Part shown: piece by piece, positions 24,808 to 36,735 of the stretch
Layout: every line of letters starts with the position of its first letter
Position numbering within the stretch: position 1 is the stretch's first letter
Assembly: GCA_037975125.1 (NCBI GenBank)
Contig: CM075853.1
Location: forward strand, 50,102,458-50,166,457
Length of the DNA stretch: 64,000 nt
Direction: 5' to 3'
Source: Latrodectus hesperus
Lineage: Eukaryota; Arthropoda; Arachnida; Araneae; Theridiidae
Position numbers and translations under genes: made by a program
Notes under the pieces: generated by a model
What the model saw: only the letters and a program-made list of their open reading frames with translations
Told to the model about the DNA's origin: nothing
Database searches by the model: none

Positions 24808-25579
24808 CCTGGGGCCTGAGCAGCTACCAGGCGCGTCGGTATGTGGTGGATCACCGAACGTCCTGTAGGAATGACAGGATAGCCTTGAATATAGAATCAG
24901 AGGCCGCGAACCAGCTCCCGTAAACCCTGGTGTTATGCGATCCGTGCCTAGGGCTAATTGGTGTCTTAACGGAGCCTCTAGTTGCCTGGCAAACTTCTAG
25001 AGTAATTTGCCTTGCCTAGTATCTCAGGCAATGCTGGGTGGACTTATATTACCTGAGCTTATAAATTGTTATCTTGTGGCTGAAAAGACACAAGAAATAA
25101 TAAACCTTTCTGCATTTGCATGTGATGCCTCTGAAGTACACCTTGCTGATAAAGACAAGGGAACTCAGAGGCAGTCTTGTAAAGGGGCAGTAATGAATCC
25201 TTCACTTGAGGTAGAAATGACCTATAAACCATCTTCTGGTGAAGTCAGGAAGCTATCCCTAGTATGACTGACTCTCTGACCAGATGGGATTGTTTCAGCA
25301 AGACCCTATCTGCTGGAAATGTCATACGCAAGAGGAAACGGCAGAGCATTTCATTTATGAATGCGAGGTTCTTGCCCTCCCTAGATTAACCTCTTTAGGC
25401 ATCATCCATACTAGAGAGTTACACCTAGACTCCATTAAAGGGTTATCGGACTTTATTAATAAAGTGGGTGACCCGAGCAACTGGAACTAGGAAACATGGG
25501 GTTTGGAGTTAATGGTACAAAATGCTGATAAAAGCAGAGGTACCCAATGACATACAAACCCAATTCTAAGAAGAAGAAG
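24808..25579 (+). mobile_element. Internally deleted non-LTR retrotransposon derivative, copy B
   Basis: A 772-bp plus-strand unit flanked by ATGAACAAAAATT (24795-24807 and 25580-25592). It matches copy A (2755-3576) along its whole length, including the leader-to-ORF2 junction and the (AAG)n tail. The leader contains an open frame from 25007 that ends at 25267. The following ORF2 tail is open from 25284. Independent flanking duplications show that copies A and B were inserted separately, so the deleted form itself was retroposed. Confidence 0.87.
25284..25490 (+). pseudogene. LINE ORF2 C-terminal fragment
   Basis: 68 codons matching the C-terminus of the ORF2 at 46141-47553, starting MGLFQQDPICWKCH and ending GDPSNWN. 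It keeps the CCHC knuckle (C-x2-C-x8-H-x4-C). There is no reverse transcriptase or RNase H here. Confidence 0.75.
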
Positions 25580-25739
25580 ATGAACAAAAATTTGATGGTA
25601 TAAAATTTAAGCAATTGTGGCTAAGTGCATCTTTGATGATCACGTGCAAAACATAGGAGCTGTCAACATAATATTAATTAGCAAAGACTTACTTAGTTTT
25701 GTTACTGGTGATAGGCAAAAGTATAAATTCTATTCATAT

Positions 25740-25939
25740 TGTGTCCGGTGGTTGTGGGTTTAATCAAAACAGCCTTTAGTGTAACAATTTAATTATTCAA
25801 GATACACACAATTACAAACAAAAAAACTAAATTAAAAGAATGCTTAAAACAAATCCAAAGAGAGTTCGAAATCAAATGCCTGTCTTTTCTTCTCCCCACT
25901 ATGGACGCTCTCTGAAAAGAAGAGAGATGAAGTGTCACA
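25740..25939 (-). repeat. 3' LTR of the small Ty3-like element
   Basis: Direct repeat of 28750-28972. It has the shorter GA run (GAAGAGAGATGAAG against an expanded (AG)n run in the 5' copy). Confidence 0.85.
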
Positions 25940-25952
25940 TGCTCCTCCCTGG

Positions 25953-26547
25953 TTGCGAAGTCGCTTCCACTAGTAGTCAGGTGAAAAGTTTCATGATTGT
26001 TCACTTTTTGGCAAGAGTTGACTATTAGAGGCGTCTTAGGAGGTCGACCTCTTCTTTTAATAATATTAGTTGGCACATTTGAGGTTTTGTGAGCTTCTAG
26101 GCATGGCTGTAGAGCAGATGTGTGATAGGTTCCAAGAGAAATAATAGGTTTGTCCAGACTGGCAATTTCGGAAACGTTGTGCAAGTATAATATATACGGT
26201 TCATCCTGATGAGGTGCAAATTTGGCTGTTATCTTTTTGCAATCAAGATGTAAGGTTACCCATATTTGATCACCAGATTTTAAGTGGTGATATTTTCTTC
26301 TATCCTGATCTGCATATTTCTTCCTTTGATCCTGTTTTTGTTCAACAATGTATTTGATCTCTCTTGAAATATTTGCTAATTTTCTCAAGAATGGACTTAT
26401 TTTCTCTACGAAGTTGTCATTGTAAATCTGTTGGATGTAAACTGTACGCAAATTATGTTGGATATCATTATTGGTTCTAAGTTCCCTTCCGAATTGTAGA
26501 AATGCAGCCGTGTGTAAACTTACTCCGAGTATATGATTGAATAGCAA
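25953..26547 (-). pseudogene. Integrase C-terminal fragment of Ty3-like element
   Basis: The open frame holds the end of a retroelement integrase. A FGRELRT motif is followed by a charged helix (QKQDQRKKYADQDRRKY), then a GDQIWV...KFAPHQDEPYIL stretch typical of the C-terminal DNA-binding region of Ty3 integrases. A basic RRGRPPKT segment lies further on. The zinc-binding and catalytic domains are missing. The frame runs on past 25953 through the purine tract into the LTR, so the true stop is uncertain. Confidence 0.75.
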
Positions 26548-26612
26548 TGGTTTTCCTGTTTTACTTAAACAGTATTTTCATCCTTTAAAACAGATTTCAA
26601 GGTATAATTCTT
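26518..26612 (-). repeat. Inverted duplicate segment, left arm
   Basis: About 95 bp that recurs in opposite orientation at 28546-28642, with a handful of differences. Both arms lie inside the small LTR element, on opposite sides of the Tigger insertion. Confidence 0.8.
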
Positions 26613-26769
26613 AATATAATACAGAAACACAAATGTAAACATTACCAAGGATTTAGAAATACACTTTGATATTAAATGGAATATTTGTTCTAATTTAGAA
26701 CACACCCCATAAATTAGCAATTTCTGATTTGCCAGGGGGAGGTTTCTAAATTGCAATTTCAACACAATA

Positions 26770-28200
26770 CAGTGTTCCTTAGCCACTTCGCGTTTCATGT
26801 TTTGCGGCTTCATGCTTCGCGGATTTTTTCAAAATATTCAAAAAATTTTAATTTGTGAATTTTTAATTTTTACAAATTATTAAATTGCATTTTATAATTT
26901 ATAGTTATTGTTTTGCGAATATTTCTTTATTTTTCATTAGAATTCGTATTCCGATTTTGCTAGAACTCGCATTTACTTTTTCGAAGTTCCCATAATTCCC
27001 TTATTTGTATTCGTTTCCGATTATTGTTCTAATGTTTCATTTTTTTTAAAAATCTTATTATCTCAAAAATATATATTTACGCTTTTTATTTATCAAGTTT
27101 AAATTTATCATTTAGATATGTAAAGTTCTTTAAGAACGAATTTATTACGTCATAATTAAAACATCTTCGCTCTGCATTACGTCAGAATTACTTCATCTTG
27201 GTAACATTTCGTCGTTGCCAAAAAAGTTCACAATTTGAGACCATAGATTATACGGCATATATGCCGCCTCACCTAGCATCTTCTATTGTTGTATCTCGAT
27301 AATCTTGTCCATGATGTTGACTGTCTCGCATATTGTATATTAGTGTTGTGTTGGAAATAACTTGTTTTGCTTAAGCGATAACTTTTTTATTAATTAAGCC
27401 CTTATAATGCCACCTAAGCGCTGTGTCTATAAGAAATCTTCTTCCGGGGCGCCAAAGAGCAAAAAGATGATGACCATCAGCGAAAAAGTGAAACTTTTAG
27501 ATATAATTAAAGAGAGTAGAAGCTACGCATCTGTGGCACGCCATTATGGACTAAATGAATCTACGTTGCGATACATCAAGAAAGAGGAAGCAAACATCCG
27601 AAAATTGTTTCAATAACCTTTAATAAATAAGCGAAACGCGTGGTAACTCTGCGTAATAACAATTATGAAAATGGAAGCTCTACTGGCATTTACTGGATTG
27701 TTGATTGCAGGAAAAGAAGTTTGGACACTAATATAATCAGGACAAAGTTCTTTACGACCAAATCTTGCCTGATGACGACAATGAAGTGGCTGAAAAAGCT
27801 GCTGAAGACCTTAAGCCAGTAATAGCGTCGCCAGGAATGATTCGTCTCCTCGAAGACGAGGATTTTAAGCCAGCAAAGGCTGGTTCGAAAAATTTCAAAA
27901 ACGATACGGCCTCAAAAACGTGCTTCTCTGTGGCGAGGCATCACTGCTGACAAAGATGCTGCTTGTCATTACGTGGAGGAAGAGTTTCCTAACTTTATCA
28001 GTAAGGGAGGCTACATCCTTGAACAAGTTTTCAACATGGATGAAACAAGCCTTTTTGGAAGACGCGCTTAAGTGAATATGTATACTGTTGTAATTTTTGT
28101 CTTAAACGTGTAAAGTATAAATTCCTATCCTATTTCGTGGTTTTTCAGTTTTCGCGAAAGGTTTTTGTCCCCATTAACCGCGAAAAACCAGGGATCACTG
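26770..28200 (+). mobile_element. Tigger/pogo-like DNA transposon inserted in the LTR element
   Basis: A 1431-bp element with inverted ends CAGTGTTCCTTAGCCACTTC (left) and CAGTGATCCCTGGTTTTTCG (right, complement), flanked by TA (26768-26769 and 28201-28202). The CAGTGATCCCT-type terminus with a CGCG-containing inner part is typical of Tigger elements. It encodes a decayed transposase at 27407-28071 and is distinct in terminal sequence from the Tigger at 19029-20122. Confidence 0.85.
27407..28071 (+). pseudogene. Tigger transposase, degenerate
   Basis: The first 69 codons are open (MPPKRCVYKKSSSGAPKSKK...) and contain a CENP-B/psq helix-turn-helix (ISEKVKLLDIIKESRSYASV, then NESTLRYIKKEEANIRK). 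After a stop at 27616 further pieces continue in shifted frames. They end with a stretch containing GYILEQVFNMDETSLFG, the region of the first catalytic Asp (N-M-D-E-T) of the DDE domain. The rest of the catalytic domain is missing, so the copy is dead. Confidence 0.8.
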
Positions 28201-28545
28201 TAATATTAAATTGATTTATTTCAAATGCTATTCGATACGAAGAAAGAAAAGTAACTTTTTAGAATAATATTTTACTTCCAAGGACAATGTTATTCATTCA
28301 GAAAACGATAAGTAAGCTATCTCTTTCTTATATTTATGTCAATCACTAACTTTAGAAAAAAGCAAATATTAAACTAAACAATTGAATTAAGTTAAAAAAA
28401 CTTTCATCAACAATTTTAATAGTAGTTATGATTCCGTATAAAGTTGATCAAACATTTTAAATTATTTTAATAATAACACTTTCCAAATTTAGGAAAAATA
28501 TTAACATCACAGTACCTTTAACTGACTTTTCTTTTCAGGGTGAAA

Positions 28546-28642
28546 AAGAATTATACCTTGAAATCTGTTTTAAAGAATGAAAATACTGTTCAAGTAAAAT
28601 AGGAAAACCATTACTATTCAATCACATACTCGGAGTAAGTTT
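28546..28642 (+). repeat. Inverted duplicate segment, right arm
   Basis: Opposite-strand partner of 26518-26612, sharing the stretch from AAGAATTATACCTTGAAATC to CGGAGTAAGTTT. Confidence 0.8.
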
Positions 28643-28749
28643 TGATTCCATTCGCCTGAAATAAAACATGAGACAAGCCTTTGTTTTCGATAACATAAAA
28701 TAAGTCTCTGTAATAAAGGCTATAATTTTGAAAAGCGGTTGGGCGCCAA

Positions 28750-28972
28750 TGTTTTTGTAGTTTTGGGTTTAATCAAAACAGGCTTTAGCTTAACAATAAT
28801 TTAATTATTCAAAGTTATGTTACTCACAATAACAAACAGAAACACTAAATTTAAAGGATGATAAAAACACATCCAAGAGTTCAAAATCAAAGGCGTAACT
28901 AACTGTCTTTCCTTCTTCCCGCTAGGTGGCTCTCGGAAAAGAAGAGAGAGAGAGAGAGAGTGAAGTGTCACA
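28750..28972 (-). repeat. 5' LTR of the small Ty3-like element
   Basis: Direct repeat of 25740-25939, longer because of an expanded (AG)n tract at 28940-28960. The primer-binding site complement lies at 28735-28749. Confidence 0.85.
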
Positions 28973-28976
28973 ATAT

Positions 28977-30165
28977 GAATTAAAAAATCTATAACAGAAG
29001 GAAAGCAAATAGGACTTTTTGATGAAATTTATGAACTGAAAATCAAAGCTATGGTCTACGTTTTTTGTGGGGTTTCCAGCAAGATGCCATTTACCTTGAC
29101 ATAACGTTAGGGGTCCATAATCAAGAAGTTTAAGAATAAAGTTGGAGGAGGAGAATATAACGAAAGTGTCTGGAGTCATCAAGCTATCCTGGTAGCACCT
29201 GCCTAACTCAAGCATAGCCCCGCTCACTTAGCTTTTCGAGCATTTATTGAAATAAAACAAAAGTACAAAGTCTTGCAAGACAAGATAAAAAGTACGCAGC
29301 ATAATTTTACATTTCTTGGGTACATAAGGATGTACATTATTCTTACAACAAAAACACTAGTTACAAAATTCTGATTACATAAATTCCGGTTGCAAATATG
29401 AATAAAAATATTTACAGCTACATACAAGATACATGAGTATAATATTGGTATTACTCCCTGGGGGTAACTTGGATAAGATTTACTTAATAGGAGATGTAAA
29501 TTGATAGATAAGTCTCAAAATCTAGTTATTTGTATTTAAAAAGTTAATTATACCTACACTGATAGATTAAACAGAAATAAATTAGCAAATAACAAAAGTA
29601 GTGGCGCCATCTGTCGCCAACTCTGTCCCTAATTAAGTAGGAATGAGTTAATCATAGTTTCACGTGGTGTAATTTCGTTCAATTACACTTAAGTGATATG
29701 TTTATAAAATGATGCACTTACAGAGGTACCATTTTCCAATAATTAAGTATTGACTGTTGTGAGACTGAGTCTCAATACCACCCTAGGTCTATGAAGATTT
29801 TTGATGTCTTAAATGTTGTAGTTAGGGATGTTTCTAATGGCTTGATTGTTAATCTGGCATGTTCTCCGGAAAATCAAAAAGTAGTGCTTAAGGGGACATA
29901 AATGAATATCTACATTTGAGGAAATTGAAAGAACTGCTAAATTAATATTAATTGCAAGCATTAATTATTGGTCCTTCAAAGAAGCAACAATTATTTCTCC
30001 GTATTAATAATGAATTGAAAGTGAAAGCTTGAGAGGAGGTAAGTTAGCATTTTCTAATCGCAATATTTTTTATGTATAAATAACCAAATGTGAAAATAAA
30101 TAAAGAATTAAAAAAAGCCTAGAATATAGATATGAAATTATGTGTATAGTTTTAAAAGTGTTTGA
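28977..30165. other. Unassigned region between two LTR elements
   Basis: No coding region is supported. Less AT-rich patches such as 29580-29640 (GGCGCCATCTGTCGCC) resemble retroelement debris. I could not pair them with a second terminus. The minus-strand frame 28922-29227 runs through the LTR and is not called. Confidence 0.4.
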
Positions 30166-30169
30166 AAGT

Positions 30170-30733
30170 TGGGGTAACAGAAACTTGTCCAAAAAAGGAT
30201 CGAAAATATAAACAATGCATGCTTGTGTTTTATAAGGAAGTCCACAAATTCGTAGATGATCTCATGAGACTTGTCTCGCGAGACAAGCTGAGCATCTCGC
30301 AAGAATCGCATCAGACCAAATGACGCTATTAATGTCTTAGTTACGCCAGAAAAGGGGTGGAGCGCGAGACGATTCTTGATTTCAAGAAGGTTCGAAATAT
30401 CTGTCAACATTCCGCGAGACAGCGCTCTGATTGGTTTAAAATTCCATGACGTCAGATACAACGTTTTAGCTACGCCACACTAAGATGGATGAGATCGCAT
30501 TTGTCGACTATAAGACGGCGTCTTAATCGGATTGTCTACCGAATTTGCGGTCTGCCTAAATATCAGTGTTTGGATATATTATGACTTTACTGTATACTAA
30601 CTTGTAAATTATTGTGCTTCATACTTAAATATAAAAATATAACGTTTTATATCTCTTATCATATGTGAAATAAATATTATTCTTTCATAATGAAGATTTA
30701 AATCGAAACTATCTGACCAGACAAAAAACCATA
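30170..30733 (+). repeat. 5' LTR of the Ty3/gypsy element (long form)
   Basis: Aligns with 34886-35141 except for an extra segment at about 30237-30556. The extra segment is less AT-rich than the rest and carries the palindrome cluster at 30260-30304. Confidence 0.82.
30260..30304. promoter_or_regulatory. Cluster of TCTC-GAGA palindromes in the LTR
   Basis: Three related 10-mers: TCTCATGAGA (30260-30269), TCTCGCGAGA (30274-30283) and the near-palindrome TCTCGCAAGA (30295-30304). The middle one sits in a perfect 18-bp palindrome, CTTGTCTCGCGAGACAAG (30270-30287). Half-motifs GCGAGAC recur near 30361-30370 and 30413-30420. TCTCGCGAGA is a known animal promoter element bound by BANP (and reported for ZBTB33). 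A role in driving this LTR is inference. Confidence 0.6.
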
Positions 30734-30855
30734 CTGGTAACACCGGATGTTGACCGAATTTATTTTTATGAAGATTAATATTTTACATCCCCATTTATAC
30801 AGGTACGTGATATTAAATTGCAATTTATTAAGACAATTGTATTTTATTTTTCAAT

Positions 30856-33800
30856 ATGAACGAAAATAATACAAACAATATTCAATCCGAAAACGAAACT
30901 GTTGAATTAAGTCGAACTGTAATAAAACCACCAATGTTTTGGCGTCAAAAACCTAAATTGTGGCTTTTCCAACTCTAAGCGCAATTCGCAAACAGTGGTA
31001 TAAGTCAAGATATAACTAAATATAATGTTGTTGCAGCATTAGATGAAAATATTTTGGAATATTTTGTCGATATTCTTTCAAATCCTCCAGAAGAGGGAAA
31101 ATATTATGCTTTAAAAAATACAAGTACTTTATTCAATAGATTGACTATTACTGAGTAATCACGCCTAAAAAAGTTACTAACAGATCTTGACCTTGACGAT
31201 AAACGCCCATCCGATTTGTTAAGACAAATGAAAAGTCTCGCGGGTAATTCGATTCCCGAAGAGGTAATTAAATCACTATGGTTCTAGAGGCTACCTCCAC
31301 AAACACAAGCAATCTTGTCAATTAGTAAGAGGATCCACTCGATATAATTGCAAAAATGGCAGACAAAATAAAATTTCAATCTATAATACAACCGAACTAA
31401 GCTATATTAATAAAACAGTACCTTGCACAAGTAAATCAACAATATCTGAAAGCAGTGGAATATATATTTTAGAAACAAGTATTTCTTCATTAACTAAGAA
31501 ATTTGATGAATTTTCATTTCGAAGTAGCTCACAAAGCAAACCAAGATATTTCAAAAGACAAAGTAGATCTAGATCCATATCAAAATCAAGACGCTACAAA
31601 TTTTGTTGGTATCACTTTAAATTTGGAAGAGATGCAAATAAATGTGTTGAGCCGTGTGAATTTAACAAATCTATCACTCCTTCGGAAAACTAGCAGGCCA
31701 ATCGATTGCAGAGGCTAACGATAATGGTCAATTAAACTGTCGCCTCTTCCTTTTTAATAAAACTAGTAATCTTCATTATTTGATTGATACTGGTGCAGAC
31801 ATTCCTGTTATCCCTCCTCCGAAACCAAATAAACTTTTATCAACAGAATTTACATTTTATGCTGCAAATCCAACTCCCATAAAAACTTTTGGAACTAAGA
31901 TTCTTAAACTGGATCTATGATTAAGAAGAAAATTCGAATGGAACTTTATCATCGCAGACGTTTCAAAACCAATTATTGGAGCTGACTTTCTTACAAATTT
32001 TGTTTTATTTGTTAACATTAAACATAAACGTTTGATCGACCCGTTAACATCACTGTCAGTACCAACTCGAGTCATGAAAGGTCCTTCATCATTTTAACAC
32101 CTTTAGACTGCAGTCAACTTGAACCTGATATCCAGTCCGGACTAGGGGAATTCAAATGCCTTACATCAAGAAAAGTTGGAAGTGGAACAGAACCAGTCAA
32201 GCATAACGTTATTCATCCTATAATTACAAAATGCCCTCTGATCGCTTCAAAAGTCCGAAGGTTGGCCCCTGATAAATTTAAGATAGCGAAGGCCGAGTTT
32301 GAGCATTTTCTCGAATAAAGCATTTGCCGACCTTCGAGTAGCAGTTGGTCCAGCCCTTTACATTTTGTAAAGAAAAAGAATGGCGATTGGAGACCATGTG
32401 GTGATTATCGTAAACTGAATGCAGTAACACATTGCATCCAATACCTCGCTTACAAGATTTTACACATCAATTGGAAGAATGTACGATATTTTCAACCTTA
32501 GACTTACAATATGCTTACCCTCAAATCCCAGTCCATCAAGCTGACATAGAAAAGACTGTAATTTGCACGTCATTCGGACTTTTCGAGTTTCTTTGAATGA
32601 TATTTGAATTAAGGAACGCTGCTCAATCTCTCCAGCGATTCATGCATACTGTTTTGAAAGGTCTCGACTATTGTTTCGTTTACATTGATCATATTTTGAT
32701 TGCTTCAAAGTCTAAAAAAAAAAAAAAGAAACATTAAGAACATTTAAAAGAAGTTTTCAAATGCCTTTCAGATTTTGGAGTAGTAATAAAAAATGCAAAA
32801 TGTCAATTTGATCAAGCTGAGCTAAATTTTTAGGACACTGTTTCTGCAAAAGGTATTAAACCAGCCACTGAACGAGTTAAAAACATCAATGAATTTGATA
32901 AACCTAAAACAATCAATGAATTTAAATGATTTTTGGGTATGGTATAGACAGATATTTGCCTCACGCTGCAGAATACCAATTGCTACTAACGAAGTACCTG
33001 ATGGGCTACAAAAAGAGCTCAAATAAAACCATTGAATGGACACAAGAAGCGGAAATACCTTTCCAGAAATGCAAAATGCACCTACTAGATGCTATTTATT
33101 TGGCACATCCATTAACATCAGCACCATTGGCATTGTTTGTGGACGCTTCTGATTGTGGAATAGGCGCAGTGGCTCAACAGAAAATTGGTAATTCTTGGCA
33201 ACCATTAGATTTCTATTCCTTAAAACTGAATCCAACGCAGCAATGGCACAGTACCTACGACAGGGAACTACTAGCTGCTTACTTTGCAGTGAAGCATTTC
33301 CTTTACTTTGTAGAAGGCCGAGCATTCACAATATTTACAGACCACAAACCTTTAATATTTGCCTTAAACCAAAATCCTGAAAAAGCTTCGCCTCGTCAAT
33401 TAAGACCTTTAAATTTCATCGCCGAATTTACAAATGACATACAACATATTTCTGGATCAGAAAATATAGTTGCCGATGAATTATCCAGATTATATAGTTT
33501 ATCTGTTCTTCCAACCATCAACCTATGAAGCAATAGCTATGGCTCAAAAATCAGATGAAGAATTACAACAATTTCTGAAAAATCAAAGTTCTTCATCGTT
33601 AATACTATCTGAATTTCCAGTAGTTGGCTCAAATCAAGTAATTTAATGTGATTCTTCACAAAAAATATTCACCCATATATACCCAAACCATTTCAAAGAA
33701 TAGTTTTTGAAGCAACTCGCAATATGTCTCATACAGGAAACCGTTCTACAATGAAGTTAATGAGAACAAAATAAATTTGGCCTGAAATGCAGAAAGACAT

Positions 33801-34677
33801 TCAAAATTGGTGTCAGAGCTTGTCTTAAGTGCCAACGAAGCAAAGTTACCCGCCATGTTAAAACTCCTATTCAGAATTTTCCTTTGGTCAGTCAACGCTT
33901 CAACGAAATCCATATCGACATCATCGATCCTCTACCAATATCAGAAAATTATCGATATTGTGTCACCGTTATCGACAGATACAGCCGTCCGACAGAAGCC
34001 ATTCCAACATCTGAAATCGAAGCAGAAACCATAGCCAAAACCCTTTATGCTGGTTGGATTGCTCGTTTCGGTGTCCCATCATACATCGTCACTGATCAAG
34101 GCACGCAGTTTGAATCACGACTTTTTCAAGAGCTATAAAATATTATAGAATTTCAAAGAAAATGCACAACCTCGTATCATCCTCAATCGAATGGTTTCAT
34201 GGAGCGATAGTCTCAAGTCATTGAAACGCTACTCTAATGTGCCATGGACCCATTCACTGCCAACTGTTCTTTTAGGTTTGAGAACGGCCATCAGCGAACA
34301 CTTTTGATACAACACCTGCAGAGATGCTGTATGGCGAACAACTTCGTTTACCTGGCGACTTTATTTAACCTACGCCAATATCAACAAATCAGTCAGAATT
34401 CGCTACTGAACTTAAAAAATCTTTTTCCACTGTTCACCTAGTACCAGCGTCTAATCATAGTAAAAATATTTTTAAAGATCTTTCTACATGTTGACATGTA
34501 TTCATACGTAAGGATGCTGTGCGAAAAAGTCTTCAGCCACCATACGAAGGACCATATAAGGTGATAAATTGCGGTGACAAATATTTCAACCTTTTCATTA
34601 AGGAAAATAAAATTAAAATTTCCATCGATTGTCTTAAGCCTTGCTTACCTCTATTAGCCGTGAAGATCAAATTTTAA
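30856..34677 (+). pseudogene. Ty3/gypsy gag-pol, degenerate
   Basis: Domain order on the plus strand: gag (ATG 30856, then W-x-F-W-R-Q-K-P region, first stop at 30976), a F-W-W-Y-H-F-K-F-G motif near 31600 in place of a typical zinc knuckle, retropepsin with LIDTGAD near 31780, reverse transcriptase 32300-32850, RNase H 32926-33528 (ALFVDASDCGIG, STYDRELLA, FTDHKPL), and integrase 33880-34677 (HIDIIDPLP, VTDQGTQF, HPQSNGFMER). The reverse transcriptase active site reads YIDH where the family has YIDD, so a catalytic Asp is lost. Many stops and shifts exist. This is an old inactive copy. Confidence 0.88.
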
Positions 34678-34885
34678 ACCAAAATACAAACATTTTAGTT
34701 CCTACCACTTCTACTGACTAGAATAGCTAACAATACCTGTGAAACTAAAAAAGTTTCGTTTTCACCAGTTAAACAAATTTTTACAAAAATTGGAAGAAAA
34801 GTTCAAGTACCTACTAGATTTGAAAAGTTTTTCCAAACTTTTTAAAATCATTTTACGTTTACTAGTTCACTGGTAGGAGGAGTCC

Positions 34886-35141
34886 TGTGGCAACAGCAAC
34901 TTATCCAAAAAAAAATAAAAAAAATCGAAAATATAAACAACGCATGCTTGTGTCTTATAAATATCACTGTTTTGAATACATTATGAGTTTGCTGTGTAAT
35001 AACTTGTATAAATTATTGTGCTTCATACTTAAATTTAAAATTATAACGTTTTATATCTCTTATCATATGTAAAATAAATATTATTCTTTCATAATGAACA
35101 TTTAAATCGAAACAATCCAAACACGCACAACAAAAGCCATA
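34886..35141 (+). repeat. 3' LTR of the Ty3/gypsy element (short form)
   Basis: Lacks the 310-bp segment found in the 5' LTR. It keeps a TATA-like CTTATAAATATC at the junction and an AATAAA motif at about 35073. Confidence 0.82.
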
Positions 35142-35145
35142 AAGT

Positions 35146-36716
<1,571 letters not shown>

Positions 36717-36735
36717 CTATATATAAAATCTATAT

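Larger units (their letters stand above)
25740..28972 (-). mobile_element. Small Ty3-like LTR retrotransposon, non-autonomous, interrupted by a Tigger element
   Basis: Minus-strand element with LTRs of 200 bp (25740-25939) and 223 bp (28750-28972), flanked by ATAT (25736-25739 and 28973-28976). In its own direction each LTR starts TGTGACACTT and ends in CA. A primer-binding site (TTGGCGCCCAACCGC, complement of 28735-28749) follows the 5' LTR and a purine tract (GGGAGGAGCA, complement of 25940-25949) precedes the 3' LTR. The interior keeps only the end of an integrase. Without the 1431-bp Tigger insertion at 26770-28200 the element is about 1.8 kb, far too short for a full gag-pol. Confidence 0.85.
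30170..35141 (+). mobile_element. Ty3/gypsy LTR retrotransposon, full-length but decayed
   Basis: Flanked by AAGT (30166-30169 and 35142-35145). The 5' LTR is 30170-30733 (564 bp) and the 3' LTR 34886-35141 (256 bp). They share both ends (TGGGGTAACAG / TGTGGCAACAG, and CCATA) but the 5' copy has about 310 extra bases. A primer-binding-like TGGTAACACCGG follows the 5' LTR, and the purine tract GGTAGGAGGAG precedes the 3' LTR. The gag-pol region (30856-34677) is complete in domain order but full of stops and shifts. No envelope-like gene follows pol. Confidence 0.88.
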
